Position numbers and translations under genes: made by a program. A DNA stretch of 64,000 bases from positions 51,091 to 115,090 of the forward strand of contig DATLUD010000070.1 of NCBI GenBank assembly GCA_035533275.1. The letters are read 5' to 3'. Numbering within the stretch: the stretch's first letter is position 1; the number at the start of each line of letters is the position of its first letter. Shown here in pieces: positions 23,522 through 31,899 of this stretch. The stretch comes from SCRA01 sp035533275 (GTDB lineage: Bacteria > Vulcanimicrobiota > Vulcanimicrobiia > Vulcanimicrobiales > SCRA01). The notes under the pieces were generated by a model. The model made no database searches, was not told the origin of the DNA, and saw only the letters and a list, made by a program, of their open reading frames with translations.

Positions 23522-24715
23522 ATGACCACCGACGAGTTGCTGGCGTTCGCCGAGAGTCTTGCGCGTATCTCGGCTGCAGGCGGCGGCCCGAAGGCCTATG
23601 CCTCGCACCTCGCCGCGCGCTGCCGCGCCGCCGTCCTCGTCGAGGACGGTGAGTGGCACCACCTCGCCTTGGCCGGAGCCGCGGACCGCAGCGTCCCTGC
23701 CTCGGCTCGCGAGATGGTCCGGCAAGCCGAGAGGGACGAGGACGGTCTGGCGCATCTTCAACTCGCCGACGGAAGCCACGGGCTGGCCTTTCCCATGCGC
23801 GCGGGGGACGCCGAGTTGGGGTGGCTGGTGGTTCTGGGCCTCGACGGCTTGCCGGGGCGCCTGGCGCCGCTGGTACGGCTCACGGCCTCGGCCATCGCCG
23901 TCGATCTGGTGCGCGAGGCCGGCGGGGCCAAGGGGCGCCGGCGGTCCTTCTGGGAGCGCCTGCTGGGCGGAAGCTATGACGACGCCGCCGCCGTGCGCGA
24001 CGACGCCGCCGCTCGCGGCGTTTCGATCGCCCCCTCTTACGTGGCCGTGGCGATCGAGGTCGAAGGGCTCGACGAGAGCGGCGCCGTCCGCCAGCTCTCC
24101 GACGTCCGCAAGCTCTGCCTCGCTCACCTCCACCACCAAAGCGGCGAGACGGTGACGATCGAGCGCGCCGCTGGATTCATCTTCCTGGTTCCGGCGCCGC
24201 TGCCGGCGGACGCCCAGAACGTCGTGCTCGCCGCCACGATGCTTCCCAAGCATGCCGCGAAGGTCAAGCTCGACGTCGCCATCGTCGGCGGCATCGGCAC
24301 GCGCGGGGGCGACATCCTGGACGCCGCCCGCAGCGTGGACCAGGCACGGGAGGCGCTCGTGATCGTGCGCCGCCTCTTCGGCACCAGCCGGGTCGTCGCG
24401 TGGGACGATCTCGGCCTCTACCCGCTGCTCCACCGCGGCGCCAGCCGTGAGGAGCTCCAGACGTTCGCCCGGCGGACCCTCGAGCCGTTGCGCGCCTACG
24501 ACGAGAAGAACCACACCGAGCTGCTTCGAACCCTCTCGCTCTACTTCAGCGTGAGACAGAACGTGAAGACGGCGTCCGAGAAGCTCAACGTCCACCGCCA
24601 CACCGTATTCTACCGCCTGCGACAGATCGCCGAGATCTGCAACCGCGACCTCGACAGCGCTCACGACCAGCTCGCCCTACGCGCGGCGCTGGCCATCGAC
24701 GCGCTGGCGGGATGA
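23522..24715 (+). CDS. PucR/CdaR-type transcriptional regulator
   Basis: 397 residues from ATG 23522. Residues about 20-125 look like a GAF-type sensor (VEDGEWHHLALAGAADRSVP, then AELGWLVVLGLDGLPGRLAP), 150-310 a GGDEF-like CdaR segment, and the C-terminus is the PucR helix-turn-helix: LLRTLSLYFSVRQNVKTASE, LNVHRHTVFYRLRQIAEICN. Such regulators often control amino acid, polyamine or purine use and sit next to their targets. The stop overlaps the start of the glutamine synthetase gene in ATGA, so the two are co-translated. It probably senses a nitrogen-related metabolite; that is inference. The ribosome binding site is weak (GAAG). Confidence 0.88.
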   Translation: MTTDELLAFAESLARISAAGGGPKAYASHLAARCRAAVLVEDGEWHHLALAGAADRSVPASAREMVRQAERDEDGLAHLQLADGSHGLAFPMRAGDAELGWLVVLGLDGLPGRLAPLVRLTASAIAVDLVREAGGAKGRRRSFWERLLGGSYDDAAAVRDDAAARGVSIAPSYVAVAIEVEGLDESGAVRQLSDVRKLCLAHLHHQSGETVTIERAAGFIFLVPAPLPADAQNVVLAATMLPKHAAKVKLDVAIVGGIGTRGGDILDAARSVDQAREALVIVRRLFGTSRVVAWDDLGLYPLLHRGASREELQTFARRTLEPLRAYDEKNHTELLRTLSLYFSVRQNVKTASEKLNVHRHTVFYRLRQIAEICNRDLDSAHDQLALRAALAIDALAG

Positions 24716-26061
24716 GCGCCGGCTACGATGGGAGTATCGTGAACAAGCGAGAGCTCACGCGCCTGGTCAAAGAGACCAACGTCCGCTTCCTGCGCATGCA
24801 GTTCGTCGACATCTTCGGGATCACCAAGAACGTGGTGATCCCCGTCGCCGAGTTGGAGCACGCGCTCGACGGACAGGTGACCTTCGACGGGGGGAGCATC
24901 GCCGGCTTCGTCCGCTCCGAGGAAGTCGACATGATGCTCAAGCCCGACCTCTCGACGTTCACCGTCTATCCGTGGACGCTGGAAGGCGAGACGGAGGGGC
25001 GCCTGATCTGCGACATCGTGCAGGCCGACGGCGAGCCGTTCGAGGGCTGCCCCCGCACGACGCTCAAGCGCTCGATCGCCGACGCGCGCGAGATGGGCTT
25101 CACGCTCTCCACCTGCGTGGAGGCGGAGTTCTACCTCTTCCAGCGCGACGACCAGGGTCGCCCCACGGTCGGCGCCTCCGAGCGCGGCTCCTATTTCGAC
25201 TTCTCCCCGGCCGACGTGGGAGAGAACGCACGGCGCCACATGGTGGCTACCCTCGAGGCGATGGGCTTCCACGTCGCCTCCGCGCACCACGAGCACGGAC
25301 CGGGGCAGCACGAGATCGACTTCAAGAGCGCCGACATGCTGACGACCGCCGACAACGTGGTGACGCTGCGCAACGTGGTGCGGCACATCGCGATGGAGCG
25401 CGATCTCCACGCCACCTTCATGCCCAAGCCTCTGGGCGATGGCGCGGGCAGCGCCCTCCACATCGAGTTCACCCTGCGCGAGGGCGAGCGCAACGCCTTC
25501 GCCGACGAGAGCGGCGACCGCGGGCTCTCGCCCACGGCCCTCTTCTTCATCGGCGGTCTCCTCGCGCATGCGCCCGCCATCACGGCGATCGCCAATCCCA
25601 CAGTCAACTCCTACAAGCGTCTGGTGCCATTCTGGGACGCCCCCGTGCTCACGGTCTGGAGCGAGCGCAGCGCCAACTCCATGATCCGCATCCCCTCGGG
25701 ACGGGGTGACGCCACCAGCATCGAGTTGCGCAGCCCCGACTCTTCCTGTAACCCCTACCTGACGCTGGCCGTGGTATTGGCAGCGGGGCTCGACGGCATC
25801 CGCAACGAGAGCCTCCCCGGGCAGCCCTTCTCCGGGAGCAGTTACGATCTCAGCGAGCGGCAGCGCTCCGAACGCGGCATCCGCGAGCTCCCGTTCTCGC
25901 TTCGCGAGGCGCTGGTCGAGCTCGACCGCGATCCGGTGGTGCGGGGAGCGCTCGGAGACCACATCTATCACGCGTTTCGCGAGGCGAAGGCCGCCGAGTA
26001 CGAGCGGTATCGCCGCGCCGTCCACCCTTGGGAGCTCGACGCCTACCTCACGCTGCACTAG
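24712..26061 (+). CDS. glnA: Type I glutamine synthetase family enzyme
   Basis: 449 residues. It has the GS fold markers: FVDIFGITKNVVIPVAELE (beta-grasp), VEAEFYLFQRD, HHEHGPGQHEIDFKSAD, GDGAGSALHIEFTL, NPTVNSYKRLVPFW and SANSMIRIPSGRGD. The family's usual His-x-His-x-Ser after the Gly-rich turn is His-Ile-Glu-Phe here, so the second His is a Glu; this, and the missing NLYDLPPE-type adenylylation Tyr motif, suggest a GSI-alpha or a divergent gamma-glutamyl ligase rather than the main adenylylated enzyme. ATP-dependent joining of ammonia or an amine to glutamate is expected. Start ATG 24712 overlaps the regulator's stop; GTG 24739 is an alternative. The 3' end overlaps the convergent kinase gene by 14 bp. 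Confidence 0.88.
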   Translation: MSAGYDGSIVNKRELTRLVKETNVRFLRMQFVDIFGITKNVVIPVAELEHALDGQVTFDGGSIAGFVRSEEVDMMLKPDLSTFTVYPWTLEGETEGRLICDIVQADGEPFEGCPRTTLKRSIADAREMGFTLSTCVEAEFYLFQRDDQGRPTVGASERGSYFDFSPADVGENARRHMVATLEAMGFHVASAHHEHGPGQHEIDFKSADMLTTADNVVTLRNVVRHIAMERDLHATFMPKPLGDGAGSALHIEFTLREGERNAFADESGDRGLSPTALFFIGGLLAHAPAITAIANPTVNSYKRLVPFWDAPVLTVWSERSANSMIRIPSGRGDATSIELRSPDSSCNPYLTLAVVLAAGLDGIRNESLPGQPFSGSSYDLSERQRSERGIRELPFSLREALVELDRDPVVRGALGDHIYHAFREAKAAEYERYRRAVHPWELDAYLTLH

Positions 26062-27955
26062 GAGCGAGCGGGAGCGCGAGGCGGAAGCGAGCGCCTCGCC
26101 CGTCCACCGGCTCGAGCGTCAAGGTCCCCCCGAGTGCCTCGGCGAGCTGCCGCGAGATGTAGAGCCCCAGGCCGGTTCCCGAATGGGCGCGCGCGCGCTC
26201 GTCGAGGCGCACGAAGCGCTCGAAGATCCGCTCCCGCTCCGCCTCCGGGATCCCCTGGCCCTCGTCGACGACGTCGATGGTGGCGCGTCCTCCGTGGCGG
26301 CTCAACTCGACCGCGATCGTGCCCTCCTCCGGCGAGTACCGGGCCGCGTTGATCAGCAGGTTGGTGAGGATGCGCAGCGCGTGATCGGGATCGGTCATCA
26401 CCCCAATGTCGGCATCGGCGCCACGCACCACGATGCGCCGTTCGGGATACTCCATCGCCACGGACGTCACGGCACGCTGCACCACCTCGCGAGCCAGCGT
26501 TGCGCGCGGCTCCACGCGGAGCTTGCCGCGCTCGAGACGCGCCGCCGCCATGAGGTCGTCGACCAGGCGAATCAGGCGGTCCGTCTCGCTGTCGACGATC
26601 CGCAGCGCGTCGACGCGGCGCTCCTCGTCGAGCGCGTCGCGGCGATGGAGCAGGATGCTGACGAATCCCTTGATGCTCGTGAGCGGCGTACGCAGCTCGT
26701 GACTCACGGTGGAGACGAAGTCGGTCTTCATCTGCGCGAGCTCCTCGAGCTCTCGCAGGCGGCGCACCTCCAGATCGCGCGCCGCGGCGCGCGCCACGGC
26801 CAGGCCCGCGAAGTTCGCGAAGATCTGGAGCGTGCGCGCCGTTTGCGGCGCCAGCGACCGGCTCGCACCCGAGACGTCTGGAGCGAGGTAGCCGATGATG
26901 CGCCCGGAGGCGTCGGCGAAGGGGAACGTCAGCGCGTCGACGCTCGCGAAGTATCCCTCCGGCGTTCGGTGCTCGGGGTCGAGCCGGTGTGCGATCACCG
27001 CCGGGTCGATCGTCGCGCCGATGGGCTCGCTCACCACGCGCCCAAGGACCGCCCGACGTAAGAAGAGTCCGCGCTCGCCGTCCAGCAGCGCGATCTCGCC
27101 TCCCGCCAAGTCGAAGGTTCGCAGCGCGGCCCGCAGGATCGCCAGCAACAGGTCGTCGAGCCGCTCTTGCGCGAGGAGCTCCCCCGAGACGCGCAGCACC
27201 TCCGCCATCTGGCGGACCGCGGTCTCGCGCTGGGTGGAGAGACGGGCGTTCTCCACCGCCACGCTGGCCAGCGCCGCGAACATCTCGATGGCGCGGATGA
27301 CCTCGTCGCTGGGAACGCGCCGCTCCACGGGATCGTCGGGCAGCAGCAGCCCCACGATCCGTCCGTGGCGATCGAAGAACGGAAAGACCAGCGTGTCCCG
27401 TTCCTGCCAGGCACCCTTGCCGCTGCGCGGCACGTCCACGAGCTCCGGGAAGCGCCGCAGGCCGACCGGGAGGCTCAACTCGGCATGGCGCTCACCGGGA
27501 ACGTAGTAGAACGTCTCGCGCACGCGGAACTCCGGAGCAAGGATCGCTTCGACCAGGGCAGGATCCACCGGCTTGTCGAGCAGGTGCTCCGTCCGCGAGC
27601 GCGGGTAGCCGGCGATGGCGACGCGCACCAGCGGCTCCTCGGGCGAGGCGCGCAGGTAGAACGCGCCCGCCGAGAAGCCGAAGCTCTCCAGCGTGACGGC
27701 CAACAGGCGGTCGAGAACCCTGGCGATCGAGTGCTCGCGCAGCAGGGTGGTGCTGACGTCGAGCAAGGTGCGCGTGAGCTCGCGGCGGCGTAGGATGCGC
27801 GCGGTGCCCGCCTGAACGGTCGCCTCGAGGGTGGCCAGGCGCTCACGGTATCGGCGCCGCTCCCGCAGCCGTCGCCGCCGTTCGAGCGCCCAAAGGAGCA
27901 CGGCCGCCGCCGCGACGCATGCAGACGCTACCACGAGGGGGATCGGATGCAGCAC
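26048..27955 (-). CDS. Sensor histidine kinase with two GAF-like domains (orphan)
   Basis: About 635 residues if begun at GTG 27955 (GTG 27934 is as likely; neither has a clear ribosome site). One N-terminal membrane helix (LVVASACVAAAAVLLWAL), a short coiled coil, two GAF-like domains (about 60-230 and 255-400), then HisKA with the phospho-accepting His in FVSTVSHELRTPLTSIKGF (near residue 419) and an HATPase domain (NLLINAARYSPEEGTI, DVVDEGQGIP, GTGLGLYISRQLAEALGG). It would autophosphorylate in response to a signal bound by the GAF domains. No response regulator is adjacent. The 5' end overlaps the divergent NIF3-like gene by 9 bp. Confidence 0.88.
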   Translation of the reverse strand: MLHPIPLVVASACVAAAAVLLWALERRRRLRERRRYRERLATLEATVQAGTARILRRRELTRTLLDVSTTLLREHSIARVLDRLLAVTLESFGFSAGAFYLRASPEEPLVRVAIAGYPRSRTEHLLDKPVDPALVEAILAPEFRVRETFYYVPGERHAELSLPVGLRRFPELVDVPRSGKGAWQERDTLVFPFFDRHGRIVGLLLPDDPVERRVPSDEVIRAIEMFAALASVAVENARLSTQRETAVRQMAEVLRVSGELLAQERLDDLLLAILRAALRTFDLAGGEIALLDGERGLFLRRAVLGRVVSEPIGATIDPAVIAHRLDPEHRTPEGYFASVDALTFPFADASGRIIGYLAPDVSGASRSLAPQTARTLQIFANFAGLAVARAAARDLEVRRLRELEELAQMKTDFVSTVSHELRTPLTSIKGFVSILLHRRDALDEERRVDALRIVDSETDRLIRLVDDLMAAARLERGKLRVEPRATLAREVVQRAVTSVAMEYPERRIVVRGADADIGVMTDPDHALRILTNLLINAARYSPEEGTIAVELSRHGGRATIDVVDEGQGIPEAERERIFERFVRLDERARAHSGTGLGLYISRQLAEALGGTLTLEPVDGRGARFRLALPLAPSAA

Positions 27956-28945
27956 GATGATTGCAGTATCGGCGTTCTGATCGCGTCCGTCGAGCGCGAC
28001 TTCGGGGGCCTGTGGGGATTCGAGCTTCGCCTCGGAGCACCGGATGCCTCGATGCGCCGCCTGTCTCTCGCCGCTCGCCCCGACCCCGACGCGCTTGCCG
28101 CGGGCGACCTGCTGTGCACGCTCGCGGACCTCCCGGGCACCCTGCCCCCGGGGCCGGCACGCCTGCGCGCACGCATGGCGGCCGCCTGCAGCGCCCTCGG
28201 AGCGGCGTGGGCGACGCTGGGGAGCCTCGGCTTCGATCCCCCCGGCGCCGCCCTGGACGGCTGGCTCCGGCGGCGCATGGGCATCGCCGGCGCCGCCCCC
28301 TTGCTCCCGCCGCCGCCCAGAGCCACCGTTTCGGTCTACCTGCCCGCGGAGGCGCTCGCCCCCGTGCGCGAAGCCGTCTGGTCGGCGGGAGCCGGGGTGA
28401 TCGGAGCCTATGACCGGTGCAGCTTCGCCCACGAGGGAACCGGGACGTACCGCCCGCTCGCCTCGGCCGATCCCTATCGCGGCTCGGCTGGACGGGACGA
28501 GCAAGCCGGCGAGTGGCGCCTGGAATTTCAGTGCTCCCCCGGACGTCTCGACGGCGCGCTGAGGGCGATGCTCGCCGCTCATCCGTATGAGGAGGTCGCC
28601 TACGCCGTGGTGCCCGCCGGGGATTGGCCCGCCAAGGGGCGCGGCCACGGACGCCTCGCCGGCGAGTTGGCGCTCTACGCGGGCGATGCCCACGCGGGGT
28701 TGGTGGAGCGCGCCTTCTCCCGCGGAGCGCGCCGCCTGCTCTCGATCTCGGCGGATGCTGCGGCGCGCGCGGCCGCCTTGGACTGCGGCCTCACGCTCGA
28801 GCCGCTGCCCATGGACGAGATGGAGCGCGAGGCCCTGGCGTTCCTCGCGCAGCGACTCCGGTCGCACCTCTCGGAGAACGTCATCGTGACGGGTCCATCG
28901 CCAGGGTCCGAAGGCGCCGACGTGCAAAGCACCCGCTTGCCATGA
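27947..28945 (+). CDS. NIF3/YqfO-related protein with degenerate flanking domain
   Basis: 332 residues, ATG 27947 with GAGGGGG 6 bases upstream. The clear part is the YqfO/CutA-like insert, about residues 127-225: VSVYLPAEALAPVREAVWSA, GAGVIGAYDRCSF, GTGTYRPLASADPY and LAAHPYEEVAYAVVP. The N-terminal 110 residues do not show the NIF3 opening (no Trp-Asp-Asn or metal-binding His pair), and the C-terminal part keeps only a faint outline of the second NIF3 half. The metal-dependent function of NIF3 proteins is therefore probably lost or replaced. The stop overlaps the aldo/keto reductase start in ATGA. Confidence 0.7.
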   Translation: MQHDDCSIGVLIASVERDFGGLWGFELRLGAPDASMRRLSLAARPDPDALAAGDLLCTLADLPGTLPPGPARLRARMAAACSALGAAWATLGSLGFDPPGAALDGWLRRRMGIAGAAPLLPPPPRATVSVYLPAEALAPVREAVWSAGAGVIGAYDRCSFAHEGTGTYRPLASADPYRGSAGRDEQAGEWRLEFQCSPGRLDGALRAMLAAHPYEEVAYAVVPAGDWPAKGRGHGRLAGELALYAGDAHAGLVERAFSRGARRLLSISADAAARAAALDCGLTLEPLPMDEMEREALAFLAQRLRSHLSENVIVTGPSPGSEGADVQSTRLP

Positions 28946-29979
28946 AGTACCGCACGTATCCGCAATCCGACGTCACCGTCAGCGAGGTCGGCTTCGGCCT
29001 CTGGACCCTCTCGACCGGCTGGTGGGGCAACCACACCGACGAGGACGCAGTCCGCATGCTCCACGAGGCGTACGACCTCGGGGTCACGTTCTATGATGCC
29101 GCCGACGCGTACGGCAACGGCCGCTCGGAGGAGCAGCTCGCCAAGGCGTTCGCCAGCCGGCGCGACAAGGTCGTCTACGCGACGAAGTTCGGGTACGACT
29201 TCTACCATCACGGCGACGAGCGTCGCGGCCAGATGGAGCTGCCGCAGGACTTCTCCCCGAAGTTCGTGCGCTTCGCCCTCGAAGAGTCGCTGCGCCGGCT
29301 GAAGACGGACGTCATCGACATCTATCAGATGCACAACGCGAAGCTCGAGCACGTGCGGGACGACGCACTCTGGAACGTGCTCGAGGATCTCAAGCGCGAA
29401 GGCAAGATCCGCATGTACGGCGTGGCCCTTGGGCCCGCGATCGGATGGCTGGTCGAATCCATCGAGGCGGTGCGCCTGCGCAGCGTGGCCAGCCAGCAGA
29501 TCATCTGGAACATCCTCGAGCAGTTCCCGGGCGACGAGATGATCCAAGCGGCGTACGAGTGCAACAGCCCCACCGGGTATCAGGTGCGCGTGCCTCATGC
29601 CAGCGGGATGCTCGAGGGGCACTACACCACGGAGACCGTCTTTCCGAAGACCGACCACCGCAGCCATCGCCCCAAGTCGTGGCTGACCAACGGCGTCAAG
29701 AAAGTCGAGACGCTGCGCTTCCTGGAGCACGGCGGACGCACGCTGGGTCAAGCCTCGATCCAGTGGCTGCTGCACGAGCCGCGCGTGGTGAGCGTGCTGC
29801 CGAACATCTACGACTCGGAGCAGTTGCGCGAGTTCGCCGCCGCTCCCGACGCGGTGGCGCTCACCGACGAGGAGTACGAGCGCGTCCAGGCGCTGGCCAG
29901 GACCAACTTCGGCGTCGTCGAGGATCCAATGGCGTTCAAGGGGACGATGGACAAGGAGCTGGCTAGTGCTCGTCGATAG
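28942..29979 (+). CDS. Aldo/keto reductase
   Basis: 345-residue NAD(P)H-dependent oxidoreductase with a TIM-barrel fold. GVTFYDAADAYGNGRSEEQL holds the catalytic Asp and Tyr, YATKFGYD the Lys and IYQMHNAK the His of the tetrad. A 30-residue stretch after residue 205 (HASGMLEGHYTTETVFPKTD) is specific to a subgroup close to the YhdN/IolS type. The closing region LGQASIQWLLHEPRVVSVLP shapes the cofactor site. The substrate is not predictable. The start overlaps the upstream gene by 4 bases, and the end overlaps ridA by 14 bases. Confidence 0.93.
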   Translation: MKYRTYPQSDVTVSEVGFGLWTLSTGWWGNHTDEDAVRMLHEAYDLGVTFYDAADAYGNGRSEEQLAKAFASRRDKVVYATKFGYDFYHHGDERRGQMELPQDFSPKFVRFALEESLRRLKTDVIDIYQMHNAKLEHVRDDALWNVLEDLKREGKIRMYGVALGPAIGWLVESIEAVRLRSVASQQIIWNILEQFPGDEMIQAAYECNSPTGYQVRVPHASGMLEGHYTTETVFPKTDHRSHRPKSWLTNGVKKVETLRFLEHGGRTLGQASIQWLLHEPRVVSVLPNIYDSEQLREFAAAPDAVALTDEEYERVQALARTNFGVVEDPMAFKGTMDKELASARR

Positions 29980-30349
29980 GATCGAGACCGGACACGCTCC
30001 GCGGCCGATCGGGCCGTACACCCAAGCGGTGCGCGTCGGCGACTTCCTCTTCTGCTCGGGTCAGGTCGGCCTGGACCCGGCGACGGGGAAGCTCGTCGGC
30101 GGAGGCGTCGGCGCCGAAGCGGGGCGCGTGATGGAGAACGTCCGCGCGGTGCTCTCCGCCGCCGGCGTCGGCCTGGAGCACGTCGTGAAGACGACGATCT
30201 ATCTCGTGGACATGGCCGACTTCGCCGAGGTCAACGGCGTCTACGGCGGATGCTTCACGGGCGACTATCCGGCGCGGACCACCGTGGCGGTCGCCGCGCT
30301 GCCGGCCGGGGCGCGCGTGGAGATCGAAGTCATCGCGCGGATGTCGTAG
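29966..30349 (+). CDS. ridA: RidA/YjgF-family enamine/imine deaminase
   Basis: 127 residues from GTG 29966 with AAGGAG 7 bases upstream, inside the end of the reductase gene. APRPIGPYTQAVRVGDFLFC, SGQVGLDPATGKLVGGGVG and GDYPARTTVAVAALPAGARV are the family signature; the Arg in PARTT is the substrate-carboxylate-binding residue. RidA hydrolyses reactive 2-aminoacrylate and similar imines made by PLP enzymes, protecting the cytoplasm. Last gene of the three-gene operon; it overlaps the convergent TPR gene by 20 bp. Confidence 0.95.
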   Translation: MLVDRIETGHAPRPIGPYTQAVRVGDFLFCSGQVGLDPATGKLVGGGVGAEAGRVMENVRAVLSAAGVGLEHVVKTTIYLVDMADFAEVNGVYGGCFTGDYPARTTVAVAALPAGARVEIEVIARMS

Positions 30350-31526
30350 TCTGCTGCGCATACGCGGAGAGCGCGAGCCTGGCAAGGCGCGCGGCCTCCG
30401 CGTTACGCATCTGCGCAGCCTTTCGGTATTGCTCCAGGGCATCTTGATGGCGCCCGAGTTCGTCGTCGATCACCGCGAGGTTATAGTGCAGGATGCCGTC
30501 GTCGGCGGCGATCGCCAGTCCCTTGAGCGTCACCGCCTGGGCCAGCTCGTGCTGGCCCAGGGCGTCGTAGTCGGCGGCCATGTCGTAGTATGCCTCCACC
30601 TGGAACGGATCGACTTGGATGGCGCGGCCGTAGTCCTCGAGCGCGGCGGCGCGATTTCCGCGCAGGTCGGCCAGCACGCCGAGGTTCACCAGCACGGAGG
30701 CGTCGTCGGGCGCGATGCGGTGCGCCCGCTCCAGGTAGCCTTGCGCCGACGAGAGGTCCGTAAGACCCAAGGAGGCGTCGCCGAGATTGTTGAGCGCCGC
30801 GACGAAGCGCCCGTCGAGCGCGAGCGCGTGCTGCAGCGGAGCGATCGCGTCGGTGTAGCGCCTCTCCGAGATCAGCACGCTGCCGATGCCGTTGTAGCCG
30901 GCCGCGCAGTTGGGGTCGAGATCGACGACGTGGTGATACGCGGCTAGCGCTTTGACGTCACGCCCTTGCGCGTCGTATACCAGCGCCAGGTCGAGCGCGG
31001 CGTCGACGTCGGTGGGATGGCGGTCCGCCTCAACCGCCGTCTGCTCCTCGAAGCGGTCGAGGTCGCCGCGCATGCGATGCACCGCGATCAGGTTCTCGAA
31101 GCCGCTGGGCAACGGCAGGGCGGCGCGGAACTCGCGCACGGCATCGTCGTACCGGCGCTCGAGCACGTAGACGCCGCCGAGGCGATTGTGGATCGCGCGC
31201 GAGTCGCCCAGGCTCAGCGCTTCTCGGTAGAGGTCCTCGGCCTTGGTCAACTGGCGGGCGCGGTAGTAGAGGTCGCCCAACAGCACCATCGGCCCGCGCT
31301 GGTCGGGATGAGCCGCCACGTAGTGGGAGAGATCGACGATCGCGCCGGGCAAGTCGCCGCCGTCGGCGCGGCGCTGCTCGCGCTGGACGATGGCCGGATC
31401 GCTCGGCATGGCCACCGTGGAGGACTGCCCGTCCAGGTGGAGCACTTCGCCGGCGCGGGCGGCCACGGGAGACGCGGCGACGGCGGCGAGCAGCAAGAGC
31501 GACGAAAGCCTGCAAATCGTACGCAT
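30330..31526 (-). CDS. Secreted tetratricopeptide-repeat protein
   Basis: 398 residues from ATG 31526 (GAGG 8 bases upstream). A signal peptide (MRTICRLSSLLLLAAVAASP) precedes about ten TPR units from residue 60 to the end, for example GPMVLLGDLYYRARQLTKAE, AALDLALVYDAQGRDVKALA, AGYNGIGSVLISERRYTDAI and ALNNLGDASLGLTDLSSAQG. It would act as a periplasmic scaffold binding partner proteins. No partner is encoded nearby. A -10 box TATACT (31566-31561) lies about 35 bases upstream of the start. Confidence 0.9.
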   Translation of the reverse strand: MRTICRLSSLLLLAAVAASPVAARAGEVLHLDGQSSTVAMPSDPAIVQREQRRADGGDLPGAIVDLSHYVAAHPDQRGPMVLLGDLYYRARQLTKAEDLYREALSLGDSRAIHNRLGGVYVLERRYDDAVREFRAALPLPSGFENLIAVHRMRGDLDRFEEQTAVEADRHPTDVDAALDLALVYDAQGRDVKALAAYHHVVDLDPNCAAGYNGIGSVLISERRYTDAIAPLQHALALDGRFVAALNNLGDASLGLTDLSSAQGYLERAHRIAPDDASVLVNLGVLADLRGNRAAALEDYGRAIQVDPFQVEAYYDMAADYDALGQHELAQAVTLKGLAIAADDGILHYNLAVIDDELGRHQDALEQYRKAAQMRNAEAARLARLALSAYAQQTTTSAR

Positions 31527-31575
31527 GGCAACCACCTCGGCGGCAGGATCGCGCCCTTCCAGTATACTCCCAAGA

Positions 31576-31615
31576 CGAGACCCCCGGGAGTCCTGCCTGG
31601 ACCCCGGGGGTCTCG
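31576..31615. terminator. Long perfect hairpin upstream of the TPR gene
   Basis: CGAGACCCCCGGG pairs with CCCGGGGGTCTCG over 13 bp without mismatch; the loop can add four more pairs (GTCC/GGAC). It lies 60 bases after the stop of the 47-residue gene (minus strand) and just before the -10 box of the TPR gene, so it probably ends the upstream transcript. No T-run follows. Confidence 0.55.
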
Positions 31616-31674
31616 GTTGTCGCCCCCGTCCGTCTCACGGGGAAGGTGCCGGGTGCGGAGCTTCCGCCTTGCGG

Positions 31675-31818
31675 CTAGACGCCCCGAGAGAGCCCCTGCT
31701 CGCGTACCAGCGTCCCGGTCTCGCGCAGTTCATCTCGGACGTCGCGTTCGTACTCCCGATTGGCCTGCGCCTCGAGCGACTGGTACTCCATCACTCTCTC
31801 TTCCGGCAACATTTGCAT
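31675..31818 (-). CDS. 47-residue charged protein
   Basis: An ORF too short for usual gene calling: ATG 31818 to TAG 31675. An AGGA lies 10 bases upstream, and TAGAAT, a good -10 box, about 30 bases upstream. The protein is hydrophilic and helix-prone: PEERVMEYQSLEAQANREYE followed by RDVRDELRETGTLVREQG, with nearly 40% charged residues, no cysteine and no signal. Between it and the TPR gene lies the strong hairpin at 31576. Family not recognised. Support is the start site, the -10 box and the terminator-like hairpin, so the call is moderate. Confidence 0.45.
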   Translation of the reverse strand: MQMLPEERVMEYQSLEAQANREYERDVRDELRETGTLVREQGLSRGV

Positions 31819-31899
31819 GAAACTATTTTCCTGAGTCTTGATTCTACCACGGAGCCCAGCTATCGAAACATCCCCCGGGCGAGTGGCCGGCGGCCGGCC

